In this document: positions 9,401 through 16,967 of the stretch, piece by piece | Position numbering within the stretch: the first letter of the stretch is position 1 | Layout: the number at the start of each line of letters is the position of its first letter | NCBI GenBank assembly: GCA_002432425.1 | Contig: DJEL01000022.1 | Coordinates: 129,599 to 193,598, forward strand | From: Lachnospiraceae bacterium UBA5899 | GTDB lineage: Bacteria > Bacillota > Clostridia > Lachnospirales > Lachnospiraceae | Direction of reading: 5' to 3' | DNA length: 64,000 nt | Made by a program: the position numbers and the translations under genes | Notes under the pieces: generated by a model | What the model saw: only the letters and a program-made list of their open reading frames with translations | Told to the model about the DNA's origin: nothing | Databases searched by the model: none

Positions 9401-11462
9401 GTATTACAATGCGGCATGGACCTTTACGCCGGAGGATGATGCGTATGCGAAGTACAAGGGAACGATAGCGGTTACCGTCAAAAAAGCAGTGCCGAAGGTT
9501 GTGAGCGTGCCGGTTCCCGAAGCGTATTACTACAACCCTGCGGGTATTCCGGCTGACTGGTGTCAGAGCCATGCACAGAAGCCGGGCGAGGTAAAAGGTG
9601 TAGACGGCGCAATGCTTGATGGTATCTGGACATTTAAGGACACAAGCCTTGTACCAAAGCCCGGAACCAAAGTGTATTCTGTTATCTTCACACCGACGGA
9701 TACGAAAAATTATGAGACAATAGAAAAAACAGTAACGCTGACAGTAAAGAAAGCGGTACCGTATATCAGTACACAGTCTGCCACAGCAAATGCTTATACA
9801 CATGGCGATTACCTGTACAATCAGAAGCCGGCAGGTACGGCAGCTTATGGCAATGGCATGGGAAGTGCAGGTACTGGTACGGAAGCCAGTACACCGGTAG
9901 CAGGAACCTTTACATGGAAGACACCTTCCACGAAGCTTACCTATCTTGGAGATAAGACTTTCGACTATATCTTTACGCCGGAGGATACCGCTTTGTATGA
10001 AGCAGTGACCGGCAGCGTGACGGTAACTGTTGAAAAAGCAGCAAATGCACCGTATATGCCGGGCAGTACGATGAATGTGGCACATTCCTGCAAAACGGTT
10101 GGCAATGTGAAGCTGCCGCAGGGCTGGAAATGGTCCGATACGGATGCAGCGACAGAGCTTTCGGATAATGCGGCAATTTCTGCGACGGCAGTATATGATG
10201 GGGCAGATAAGGGCAGCTATGTAAAGGAATCTGTTGTTATTCAGATTACCCGTGCAAGCTGCGGGCATACAAAGACGGAAACAAAAGGAGTTGTTAAAGC
10301 AACCTGTATCGCAGAAGGAAATACGGGCGAAGTTTGGTGTCTGATTTGCGGTGATAAATTAAGCGACGGTGTTGCAACGCCGAAGAATGCATCGAACCAT
10401 ACAGCACTTGTAAGCAAGCAGCTCAGACCGGCAACGACCACGCAGGAGGGCATCATGTCCTATTCGTGCAGCGACTGTGGCTATTATGCCGAAAAAGCGA
10501 TTGCAAAAATTGCAACCGGCGGTTCTTCCGGCTCCGGCAGCAATAATGGCACCGGCAGTAACAATGGTTCCGAAGGCAGTTCCGATAGTGGTTCCGGTTC
10601 TTCCTCACCGGTTACAAAGCCTGAAACAGAACCTGCACCGGCTGTACAGCCGTCTGATAAGACTCAGAAACCGAAGGACAATACCCCTGCTGCAGAAAAA
10701 GAGACTGCTTGGGGTGAACAGGCAAAGCCGTACATTCGCGGAGAAAACGGTAAAGAAGGCTGGGATGTCATCAAAGCAGAGGTAGAAGAGTGTGCGGACG
10801 GTGACACAGTAGTTGTCGATATGAACGGCTCAAGTGTTGTTCCGGGTGATATATTTGATGCAATCAGAGGAAAAGACATTATCGTTGAATTTGATCTCGG
10901 AAACGGAATTTCCTGGCATGTAAACGGAAAGAGTGTACAAAAGGATAAAGTCGGAGATATTGACTTTGGTGTAACACTTGGTGAAAATTCTGGAAAGACA
11001 ATTCCGGTAGATATTATCAATCAGGTGACCGGAGAACAGTATTCCATGAATTTATCACTTTCCTATGAGGGACAGTTTGGATTTAAGGCAATTTTAACGG
11101 TCAATGTGAAAAAAGAAAATGCCGGACTGTACGCAAATCTTTTCTACTACAATGCAGAAAAAGAGGAATTGGAATTCATGTGTGCCGGAGAAATCGGAGC
11201 GGACGGTAATGTAAATCTTCCTTTTGAGCATGCATCGGATTATGTAGTAGTTATCAATACCGTAGTAATGGATGGCAGCCAGATTGAGCAGCCGTCAGAA
11301 GAGGTGAAAGAACCGGACAAAACAGTGGAGGAAGAAACTGCTGTTTCAGAAAATTCGCCCAGTATAGGATTGCCGATTGTGCTTGCAGTGATTTTCATTC
11401 TGATATGTGCAGGAACGGTAATTGTTCTGGTGGGCAGGAGAAAAAAACAGAACCGTGCGTAA
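3453..11462 (+). CDS. Giant secreted, membrane-anchored surface protein (copy 1)
   Basis: 2669 residues. The start at 3453 was chosen because AAGGAGG lies 10 bases upstream and it opens the signal peptide MVSKWKNRLLSMFLVFTLC. After cleavage come four tandem 12-residue units of the type GEYENNDVSTGN (residues about 50-97). A long extracellular part follows, with beta-helix-like and Ig/MBG-like repeats (TYGDTTANL, TLTYGEALSG, PTDTKNYET) and Cys-pair modules (CLICG, CSDCG). The C-terminal domain (about residues 2425-2620) recurs in the next gene. The protein ends in a hydrophobic helix (IGLPIVLAVIFILICAGTVI) and RRKKQNRA. There is no LPXTG motif, so it is probably held in the membrane rather than by sortase. 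Role in adhesion or binding is inference. Confidence 0.85.
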   Translation: MVSKWKNRLLSMFLVFTLCLSMTSTSTLAVEAVGQSTAAGHEKITTPDNGEYENNDVSAGNGEYENNDVSTGNGEYENNDVSTGNGEYESDDISDGNGKVRSNGIMEYKVEEDAAEITINGETETYLLFEEALNAISEAGESDATLKILKDIDNETFSGKEINGSITIDLNGYEVGYKGGSDWQTGIDKFGFRIIDGGNITLTDTSESGNGYFHGTFQVEDESGFSQIGGTCENLNASAGVSILFGSTCKTAEIKPGAAIRVTGNSDITTLKVLHEVDKKAEVTLSGGHFGLIEVTVLNVDDEQVVNKALSDETKQLAIEDMLKSNYAFYNNADEIREIARTDKSVTDLIVHSSIVDAGNATVRIDVTKKDGTVDSTYYASWKLATDYLSDKSSAKSEFSDWKSVKIVLLKDAKIDTDVNEWGFDGSYDLFRDVTVCSENDTHTLTGSGYTTVLESANHNIILQNIKMEGAYIAVLDGNLTLEEGVEVSGAPYAKNPASRATIKLNNGELKLENAKVTATTEGEGFYAVDLYDATLRMSSSTGKAWTYLSSAYIAGKTVTAVIDANSAGSGGEKLPAFYGTADSKLRIFHTGLNARFGTALQTYTGASEVWYRINLENGTALADDKNADTVTSFEDVTYGLYDRNREGKDIWIYVGDNVCQYQTSQYTEPGTVGTGGIWAVRGSSCFKMPESSVRVYPHNWQTDGKCSNSSCEMVDIEKAYENGALTIEGLKGRTYDSYPQILSKIIWTSKDGDKETLTAPVYNAQRGCGTLGFGGDRPQYSNADYTVVYKNNVRPYTLKEGDKGFDAANAPQVTITGKKGYIGSLTIYFTIGAGEMSLGDFGVCGANGKEVPYTGKTHKAWDNNYQAILFKADPYDKEQFSQLGEDEYIALCDRTTSEEWFGDDWENPTKVEYSTDNQKTWKTVIEYGRTGDMENAYMITDAGEYPFYIRVTNKDCGTTMVSEELTARITPRDLSQVTFNNDENSPVTVYYTGKPIIPTDWDDKLVDTGLQDEMGGETPDDYTLVRDKDFIITAENNTDISENVKATIIGTGNYKGELSVNFRIKSAFTLKQTTLSTQKWYTKDSSYWMDDGDGIPVIFSEGDVTGVGIVIPLYMQKIVYRDSKEEAAGLSKNVEFYTSLEDAVAGRNPGYIFKEEGSHTVKLWGKDPETGYISGPVDVTLKIDTTAPTWEDENGNAEGYGIQIQENWWRKLLNTVSFGYLYNNNTLEIKIKANDKKQGVNAVSGLEEQKGACYYCYIQEIDDTAAGGEVPVMTKEELAALPAGTDDIKQGFVRYSVVEGVGMVKDALKNDGNYIVYAYAVDNAGNQSDYICTEGIVVDANAPIVTITAPKKEDGTLKDTEAILNVNLSEDATLMWFFVSEGVFDGVTDYTYDECKKDIESYMKGEPKYPQFAVKKDGKWVPRDGWYFKEDEKLYCGLWEVRKEGLTYSNANQNFVASWSPAIFKTTGTKGDNKIEIGDFGKPDVYFSLYPGTRTAVWIAAIDKAGNITALTEPAIEFTTTKAMPKVTTLPEVSGVYGDTTANLKITQEGVAQYGDETITGTWAVNVQTGDMHVWQIDDTEKCLVTFTPDATTYGDKYEAAVVEVTPTIAPRPVTIKVENMHRTYGEPFPGMEKLTFKIVEGTLTAGDTEEEFWKELKFWADKEATKPDSAAGKWMFWIEEDSTSGRYRIKVEGYYEDFNSDDAETITKTNGFLYIDKAQGEFIKLDGYQDKWSVAYGDAPFSLAVKTNNVHYDLLEYTVTDARDAAGREIDKADIATKLLSISREGEVTVKGAGNAKITISYPTAINYTEAEPLTVEVNIAQAYFNPPNIYRDFLFLRGGSDVIDLAALLPKDCGEVTYGAAVMSDNKGILEGVTVSQDGKLSYTVKTSGAAGDWATIKVPVSTENYNINTNQGILVVIGLVDQLPIQPKDIITLKTGTLTYGEALSGLQFNSVTFGDQLTGKTVAGKISFDEPDKKPDAGYYNAAWTFTPEDDAYAKYKGTIAVTVKKAVPKVVSVPVPEAYYYNPAGIPADWCQSHAQKPGEVKGVDGAMLDGIWTFKDTSLVPKPGTKVYSVIFTPTDTKNYETIEKTVTLTVKKAVPYISTQSATANAYTHGDYLYNQKPAGTAAYGNGMGSAGTGTEASTPVAGTFTWKTPSTKLTYLGDKTFDYIFTPEDTALYEAVTGSVTVTVEKAANAPYMPGSTMNVAHSCKTVGNVKLPQGWKWSDTDAATELSDNAAISATAVYDGADKGSYVKESVVIQITRASCGHTKTETKGVVKATCIAEGNTGEVWCLICGDKLSDGVATPKNASNHTALVSKQLRPATTTQEGIMSYSCSDCGYYAEKAIAKIATGGSSGSGSNNGTGSNNGSEGSSDSGSGSSSPVTKPETEPAPAVQPSDKTQKPKDNTPAAEKETAWGEQAKPYIRGENGKEGWDVIKAEVEECADGDTVVVDMNGSSVVPGDIFDAIRGKDIIVEFDLGNGISWHVNGKSVQKDKVGDIDFGVTLGENSGKTIPVDIINQVTGEQYSMNLSLSYEGQFGFKAILTVNVKKENAGLYANLFYYNAEKEELEFMCAGEIGADGNVNLPFEHASDYVVVINTVVMDGSQIEQPSEEVKEPDKTVEEETAVSENSPSIGLPIVLAVIFILICAGTVIVLVGRRKKQNRA
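3600..3743 (+). repeat. 36-bp coding minisatellite, four units (copy 1)
   Basis: Four contiguous 36-bp units start at 3600, 3636, 3672 and 3708, each encoding a 12-residue acidic Gly/Asn-rich unit like GEYENNDVSTGN. They differ from each other at only a few bases until the fourth, which reads GEYESDDISDGN. They sit 147 bases after the start codon, exactly the same offset as in the second surface gene. Confidence 0.9.
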
Positions 11463-11476
11463 GGAGGAATTTTATA

Positions 11477-12607
11477 ATGGTAAGCAAGTGGAAGAACAGG
11501 CTGCTGAGCATGTTTCTTGTGTTCACACTCTGCCTGTCGATGACATCGACATCGACGCTGGCAGTGGAGGCAGCAGGTCAAAGTACAGCGGTCGGACATG
11601 AAAAAGTTACGACGCCGGATAACGGCGAGTACGAAAATAATGACGTAAGCACCGGGAACGGTGAGAACGAAAGTGATGATATAAGTGACGGAAACGGTGA
11701 GAATGAAAATAATGATATAAGTGACGGAAACGGTGAGTACGAAAATAATGACATAAGTGGTGGAAACAGTGAGACCACATATGCAGCGGAGAATACGACT
11801 ACGGGTAAGAAGTATCAGTATTTAAGTGATGCACTGAATGAAGCGCAGGATGGCGAAACCGTTACTCTGCTGGAAGATAATCCGTTTATATATAGTAATG
11901 TATGTGTGATAAGCGGACAAAAAGGAGAAAACAAAACCGTTACACTTAATCTGAATGGAAAAACTTGTAGTGGTACAGGCGGTACCAGCGTTATCCATAT
12001 TGGAAAATATCAGAAATCGGAGGAAGGCACCGGCACATTAAAGATTGTTGGATATGGAAATCTTTTACAATCAGGCATTTATGCATCTATTTATGTTAAT
12101 GATGGCAGTACACTGGATCTCTCCGGCTGGAAAGGCGGCGAGATAAAAAATATGTCTGTGGGAGGAAATGGTAATACTTATAAAAACGGCGCAATCACAG
12201 GTAATATACCCGAAAACGGAAAAATCGGAACACTGTTATTTTCACATACATGGGGTGAGTTGAATATTGCACTTAACGGTGGTTCTTACGGAATAATTCA
12301 GGCAACAGGTGGTCAGGACATTTATGCAAAAACTATACTGGCAAAAAGCTATGCGTTCCGGAACGAGGACGGTACATTTGTGCTCTATGAGGAGAAAATC
12401 GGGTGGAGCAATATTAAGGACGTCACTGTAGTCAAATGTAATCACGAGTATACAAATAAGGATGAAGTTTGGACGAACGGCACCTGCAATGCCTGCGGAT
12501 ATGTCTGCCCGCATGAGGACGCAAATGTTGTGGATGGCACATGTACAGTCTGTGGCACCATATTTGCAGCACAGAATATAACTACAGGTCACGCTATCAG
12601 TCTTTGA
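11477..12607 (+). CDS. Second giant surface protein, N-terminal part (frameshifted)
   Basis: 376-residue open part of a gene whose remainder lies in another frame (12541-16254). The start at 11477 lies 14 bases after the upstream stop; the ribosome site AAGGAGG overlaps that stop codon (TAAGGAGG), implying translational coupling. The signal peptide is identical to that of the upstream protein, and four 12-residue repeats follow. Then comes a module beginning TTGKKYQYLSDALNEA (about residue 108), with a Gly-rich beta-helical look and two Cys-pair modules (CNACG, CTVCG). A second copy of the module would start at TTG-x-RYQSLTEALNDA, but the frame breaks at about 12590 after NITTG, giving HAISL and a stop. 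Losing one base there explains it. Confidence 0.75.
   Translation: MVSKWKNRLLSMFLVFTLCLSMTSTSTLAVEAAGQSTAVGHEKVTTPDNGEYENNDVSTGNGENESDDISDGNGENENNDISDGNGEYENNDISGGNSETTYAAENTTTGKKYQYLSDALNEAQDGETVTLLEDNPFIYSNVCVISGQKGENKTVTLNLNGKTCSGTGGTSVIHIGKYQKSEEGTGTLKIVGYGNLLQSGIYASIYVNDGSTLDLSGWKGGEIKNMSVGGNGNTYKNGAITGNIPENGKIGTLLFSHTWGELNIALNGGSYGIIQATGGQDIYAKTILAKSYAFRNEDGTFVLYEEKIGWSNIKDVTVVKCNHEYTNKDEVWTNGTCNACGYVCPHEDANVVDGTCTVCGTIFAAQNITTGHAISL
11624..11767 (+). repeat. 36-bp coding minisatellite, four units (copy 2)
   Basis: Four 36-bp units at 11624, 11660, 11696 and 11732 encode GEYENNDVSTGN, GENESDDISDGN, GENENNDISDGN and GEYENNDISGGN. The first unit is almost identical in DNA to units of the upstream gene, the later ones have drifted. 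Confidence 0.9.
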
Positions 12608-15600
12608 CAGAGGCATTGAACGATGCGGCAGATGGTGAGACACTCAAGGTGTTGGCAGATAACAAGCTGACGAATAGTGTAGATATACTTAACAAAACTA
12701 TCACGCTCGATTTGAATGGAAAGGCCTGTGATGGTGATGGATTTGTTATCAGTCTCGGAAAGTATGGTACGGATGAGACTGCCATATTAAAGCTTACCGG
12801 TACAGGAAATCTGAAACAACCAGACAAGTATAACGCTGCATCTATCAGTATTTATGATGGCAGTACACTGGATCTCACCGGCTGGAAAGGCGGGGAGATT
12901 GCTTCTCTGTCAGTGTATCCCAAGGCTAAGATACAAACCAAAGATATGTCCGGAACAATCGGAGAGGTGCTTTTGAACGGTATACCTGATGGGGGTGGAA
13001 TTGCGCTGGATGGTGGTTCGTATGGAACGATTTGTCTCTTGGATTTCCATGGAGGTACCATGAAGGCAGGTTCCCTGCTGGCAGCGGGTTATGCGTTCAA
13101 AAACCAGGATGGTACGATGGTATCCTATAACAAGATGCTTTCACATGGTATAGAAGAAGGACTTACAAACGTCATCGTCGTAAAATGTACGGCACATCAG
13201 GATAAAGACGGGGATGAATACTGCGATGGGTGTAACGCGGATGCGGCTTCCTTCGTAGCTGCTGTAACCGTCGGAAGCGGTGAAGTTTATTATTTCACAG
13301 CAGAGACGGAAGAGGGAAGTGCTTCTGCAATTCCGTCAGCCGTAGTATATGCAAACGAAAATGGCGGTACAATCAAGCCGCTGACAGATGGAATTGCTAT
13401 TTTTAATGCAAATTGTGCGATTAATCTGAATGGTAAGGACGTGGCATGTATCACCTCCGGCGGTTCGGACCTGACTGTGACCGGTGACGGAACAGTTACA
13501 TCCTTAGATACCAAATCCTATGGTGCGAAGCTCTACGGAGGCAGCTATAAAGAAATTTCTACTTCCCTAAACAGCATTACACTTGGCGATTTGCTGCCGG
13601 ACGGTTATGGATTTCAAAAAACAGATACAACATGGCTGACAGCAGAAGAACTGGCAAAATCCGGTACCAATATTCTGAATAACGGTACGGACGCCATTGG
13701 TACCGTCACGGTTGAACAAGCGCCGGTAACGGAGCTTACCCTCACTGCACCGGACATTACCTATACTGAGGACCTTATTGCTACTGCAAAAACGGGCACA
13801 ACAGGCGGAGCAGCCGTTACTTACAAATGGTATCTGGACGGTGAAGAGTTGCGGAATAAGACAGAGGCAACCCTGGTACTTTCCGATGAGATATATGAAA
13901 ACGCAGGAAAGCATACTATCAGATGCGTAGCTGCCTGCGGAGGTTTTGTGGTCAGCAAAGAAGTTACTGTGACAGTGAAGCAGGCGGATATTAAGGATGC
14001 AAATCTTGCAATCATCGGGGAAGATGCTCTGGTTTATTATCCTACTTCTTATGATGATAAAAATAGCGGTCGTGAACTTAATGTAGCATATAATCTGTGG
14101 TATAAGGACAAGTTATTGTCAGAAAATGACCATACGGTTACCGGAAATAAGAATGTCCGGTTAGCCGGAAGTTATACACTGACAGTCACCGGAAAAGGTA
14201 ACTACACAGGCACAAAGTCGATTAACTTTGAAGTAAAGCCATGTGTAATATTGAATGTTTTCACTGATAATCTGGAAAAAACATATGATGGTACGAAGGA
14301 TGTACCGCTGACATTGCTGAATCAGCTTTCCTTTAAGTCCGACTCAAATGGATTAACGATAGGGTTGGAAAGAGGCGTTGATTATGAGATTGTTGATGCA
14401 CAGTATGACAGCGCAGAAGTCGGTGTTGGAAAGACGGTTGTTTTAAAGATCAGGATGTTAAATAAGAACTTTTTCTTTGAAGGCGGGGAGAGAGAAAAGG
14501 AATTTGTTATTCCCCGGAGTGCCGCAAATGGAGAGCAGTCCATAATAAAAGCGGCAATAAATCCGCAGCCTGCCGAATTGGAAGTAGCAAACAACCGTGC
14601 GAAAACCTATAAAGTCGACCTTACAAAATTGCTGCCTGAATTAACAGCTCCGCAGGAGTACGGTCAGATTACCTATGGTCTGCCGGTTGTGTCAATAAAA
14701 ACAGACTACTATGTAGTAGGCGGTGTAAAAATTGAGAATGGCGTGCTCAGCCTGCCAGTCGAAAAGGTAAAAACAGATAATGAGGGTGATATCGGTAATG
14801 TCCGTATAGTAGTCAGCACGACAAATTATGAGGACATGGTACTGGAAATCAATGTCAAAGCAACCAATAAAAAGGAAACGGTTTCTGAGAGCAAGCAGAC
14901 ACCGAGAGTAACCGAATTACCGGTTGCGGCAGCACAGACTTATCATCCGACAAAGACACTCTGTGATATTGCACTGACAGGCGGAAAGGTATTGGATGCA
15001 AACGGCAACCAGATAGCCGGAACCTGGAAATGGCAGAACACACAAATTATTCCGTTAGTTGGCAATAAAGGGTACACGGCGGTATTTACACCCAGTGACA
15101 GCGCCGCATATGAGCAGGTATCATCCACTATTATTGTAAATGTAGAAAAGGCAACACCCGTAATTGCAATAAAGCCTACGGCAGCAGCGATTACTTACGG
15201 AAAAAATCTCGGTGCATCCGCATTAAGCGGCGGAGCTGCCGTTTACAGCGAACCGGACGGTATGCTTATTTCAGGAACCTTCCGATGGCTGCATGAGGAT
15301 ACCGTACCGACGGCAACTGCAGACTATACGGTAATATTTACTCCGACGGATATTGCAAACTATGAAACGGTGCAGACGGAAGTTAAGGTAACGGTACAGA
15401 ATGTACCCGCTACTCCCGATAAGCCCGATACACCGAACGATACCGTGGATGTACCGGATGAAACCGAAGAAAACAATGAGGTTCCGGAAGACAACAAGCA
15501 GGATAACGGTAAAAACGACGGACAAAATAAGGACCAAAATCAGGAAAACGGAAACAATACCGGAGAACCGTTTGTCAAAGATGACAGCAGCAAGTCCGGA

Positions 15601-16254
15601 TGGGAGCTTATTAAGGACGAGATGAAAGATACAAAGGACGGCGGTACGATAGTTGTTGATATGAACGGCGCCACGAATGTTCCCTCCGATATATTTGAAT
15701 ATCTCAAAGGTAAGGACATGAAAGTGCAGTTTGACATGGGAGACAGCATAGTATGGACTGTGAGCGGAAAAGATGTAACCGACATCAAGGGGGATATTAA
15801 CCTGGGAGTTACATTCGGAAGCGAAGCGGGAAAAACCATTCCGGTGGATGTAATCAATACGATTACCCGGGAAAATTATTCCATGAACCTGACACTGGCA
15901 TACAACGGTGAGTTCGGATTTACCGCAACGCTGACAGTTAATCTGAAGGCAGAAAATGCGGGATACTACGCTAATTTGTTCTACTACAATGCTGACAGCG
16001 GGGAATTAGAGTTCGTATGTGCCGACCGGATTGATGAAGAAGGTAATGTTAATCTTACATTTACCCATGCGTCCGATTATACCATTGTGCTGACCGATTC
16101 GGTTATGAATGGAACGGAGTCACCTAAGGCGTCCGATAACGGCGTTGTCCGGACAAAGATGTGGATTTTATTACTCGGCTGTGCCGTGGTGGTTGTCGGA
16201 TTGGGAATATTCTTTATTATCGGCAGGAAAAAATCCAATAAGCGCGCCGAATAA
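12541..16254 (+). CDS. Second giant surface protein, C-terminal part (frameshifted)
   Basis: The open frame begins near 12541, but homology to the module in the preceding part shows that real protein sequence starts at about 12592 (RYQSLTEALNDAADGETL). The first 18 or so residues of the frame are not meaningful and no ribosome site precedes them. It holds beta-helical modules (DGSTLDLTGWKGGEI, matching DGSTLDLSGWKGGEI upstream), MBG/Ig-like repeats (ITYGKNLGASALSGGAAV) and a Pro/Asp/Asn-rich linker. The C-terminal domain resembles that of copy 1 (GKTIPVDVINTITRENYSMN), and the end is a membrane helix and RKKSNKRAE. If the break is a sequencing error, the gene is one protein of about 1590 residues; otherwise it is a pseudogene. 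Confidence 0.75.
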   Translation: MYSLWHHICSTEYNYRSRYQSLTEALNDAADGETLKVLADNKLTNSVDILNKTITLDLNGKACDGDGFVISLGKYGTDETAILKLTGTGNLKQPDKYNAASISIYDGSTLDLTGWKGGEIASLSVYPKAKIQTKDMSGTIGEVLLNGIPDGGGIALDGGSYGTICLLDFHGGTMKAGSLLAAGYAFKNQDGTMVSYNKMLSHGIEEGLTNVIVVKCTAHQDKDGDEYCDGCNADAASFVAAVTVGSGEVYYFTAETEEGSASAIPSAVVYANENGGTIKPLTDGIAIFNANCAINLNGKDVACITSGGSDLTVTGDGTVTSLDTKSYGAKLYGGSYKEISTSLNSITLGDLLPDGYGFQKTDTTWLTAEELAKSGTNILNNGTDAIGTVTVEQAPVTELTLTAPDITYTEDLIATAKTGTTGGAAVTYKWYLDGEELRNKTEATLVLSDEIYENAGKHTIRCVAACGGFVVSKEVTVTVKQADIKDANLAIIGEDALVYYPTSYDDKNSGRELNVAYNLWYKDKLLSENDHTVTGNKNVRLAGSYTLTVTGKGNYTGTKSINFEVKPCVILNVFTDNLEKTYDGTKDVPLTLLNQLSFKSDSNGLTIGLERGVDYEIVDAQYDSAEVGVGKTVVLKIRMLNKNFFFEGGEREKEFVIPRSAANGEQSIIKAAINPQPAELEVANNRAKTYKVDLTKLLPELTAPQEYGQITYGLPVVSIKTDYYVVGGVKIENGVLSLPVEKVKTDNEGDIGNVRIVVSTTNYEDMVLEINVKATNKKETVSESKQTPRVTELPVAAAQTYHPTKTLCDIALTGGKVLDANGNQIAGTWKWQNTQIIPLVGNKGYTAVFTPSDSAAYEQVSSTIIVNVEKATPVIAIKPTAAAITYGKNLGASALSGGAAVYSEPDGMLISGTFRWLHEDTVPTATADYTVIFTPTDIANYETVQTEVKVTVQNVPATPDKPDTPNDTVDVPDETEENNEVPEDNKQDNGKNDGQNKDQNQENGNNTGEPFVKDDSSKSGWELIKDEMKDTKDGGTIVVDMNGATNVPSDIFEYLKGKDMKVQFDMGDSIVWTVSGKDVTDIKGDINLGVTFGSEAGKTIPVDVINTITRENYSMNLTLAYNGEFGFTATLTVNLKAENAGYYANLFYYNADSGELEFVCADRIDEEGNVNLTFTHASDYTIVLTDSVMNGTESPKASDNGVVRTKMWILLLGCAVVVVGLGIFFIIGRKKSNKRAE

Positions 16255-16447
16255 GCAAAAGCAGGAATTGTGTCGAATGAACACAAGCGCGAAAAGTTAA
16301 GGTGGGAGCATTTGCTCCCATCTTTTTGATTGCTTATTTTTATCCCACGTCGGGGGAACAGGGAAAAAGCATAATAAAAACAAAAGTAATACATACTATA
16401 GTAAACACGTTTATGAAATGTATCATGTGAAAAAATATTGACAAAAG
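16255..16447. other. Intergenic region between surface genes and the HTH/kinase pair
   Basis: No gene is seen. It contains the terminator at 16302-16327, an AT-rich stretch, and from 16438 the promoter and operator array of the next operon. Confidence 0.5.
16302..16327 (+). terminator. Rho-independent terminator of the surface-protein operon
   Basis: TGGGAGCA-TT-TGCTCCCA followed by TCTTTTT, a compact GC-rich hairpin 50 bases after the surface-protein stop. Confidence 0.85.
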
Positions 16448-16466
16448 TACCCGAATTGGGTAGTAT
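16438..16466 (+). promoter_or_regulatory. Promoter of the HTH/HipA-like operon with operator in the spacer
   Basis: TTGACA (16438-16443), 17-base spacer, TAGTAT (16461-16466). The spacer contains the palindrome TACCCGAATTGGGTA (16448-16462), so a bound repressor would block RNA polymerase directly. Confidence 0.75.
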
Positions 16467-16552
16467 TAAAACAAAAGTACCCATATCGGGTATAAAGCAC
16501 CTATATTAGATACAAAGTGCCTATATTAGGTACAAAGCATCTATATAGATGC
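16448..16552. promoter_or_regulatory. Array of five 15-bp palindromic operators
   Basis: Five related 15-mers: TACCCGAATTGGGTA (16448), TACCCATATCGGGTA (16478), CACCTATATTAGATA (16498), TGCCTATATTAGGTA (16518) and CATCTATATAGATGC (16538). The last four start exactly 20 bases apart, separated by 5-base linkers ending AAAG; the first is 30 bases upstream and lies inside the promoter spacer. The array ends 16 bases before the HTH gene. The dyad resembles in style the HipB operators of E. coli (TATCC-N8-GGATA), and autoregulation by the adjacent HTH protein is the natural inference. Confidence 0.75.
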
Positions 16553-16568
16553 TTGGGAGATTTTATTT

Positions 16569-16964
16569 ATGAATATAAAGGAAATGAGAGAATTAACAGG
16601 ACAAACGCAGAAGGAATTTGCGGACAGTTTCGGTATTCCTATTGGAACGCTTAGAAGATGGGAATACGGAGAAAGCACTCCGGCACCATACATTCTTAAA
16701 ATGATAGCAGAAAAGCTTCCCATGAAAAAAGAGTCCATGAAAAAGATAGAATCCGCAAACGGAACCTATTACTATGATAGTTTAACCGGGACAATAGTGG
16801 ATACAAAGGGAACAAAGATATGCGTCAATGTAGACATCAATGGTGTAAATGAACAGAACCTCGTAATTTATGCCAATTCACTGTTTGAAAGCTACTATGA
16901 TGCGGTTGAAAAATTTATCCGTGACTGCAATATAGATAAAAAAGAAGATATTCTATGGGGGTAG
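16569..16964 (+). CDS. XRE-family DNA-binding protein, HipB-like antitoxin candidate
   Basis: 131 residues. The N-terminal half is a clear helix-turn-helix (MNIKEMRELTGQTQKEFADS, GIPIGTLRRWEYGESTPAPY). The C-terminal half, from about residue 60, contains a beta-like stretch with a possible dimer or partner role (GTYYYDSLTGTIVDTKGTKI, VNVDINGVNEQNLVIYANS) and is not a domain I can name. It is followed 3 bases later by a HipA-like kinase gene and preceded by an operator array, the usual arrangement of a type II toxin-antitoxin or kinase-regulator pair. It probably represses its own promoter and may bind the kinase. The start at 16569 has only a modest GGGAG ribosome site. Confidence 0.8.
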   Translation: MNIKEMRELTGQTQKEFADSFGIPIGTLRRWEYGESTPAPYILKMIAEKLPMKKESMKKIESANGTYYYDSLTGTIVDTKGTKICVNVDINGVNEQNLVIYANSLFESYYDAVEKFIRDCNIDKKEDILWG

Positions 16965-16967
16965 TAT

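Noticed and set aside
9276..10268. Long minus-strand open frame (330 codons) inside the first surface gene
   Set aside because: It is antisense to a well-supported gene, has Cys/Arg/Ile-rich nonsense composition and no ribosome site.
12541..12592. Independent start of the second half of the frameshifted surface protein
   Set aside because: No ribosome site, and the first residues are out-of-frame versions of the preceding Cys-pair module.
16448..16552. 20-base repeats as a plasmid or phage replication iteron array
   Set aside because: No replication protein is nearby and the repeats surround a promoter of an HTH gene, so operators are the better reading.
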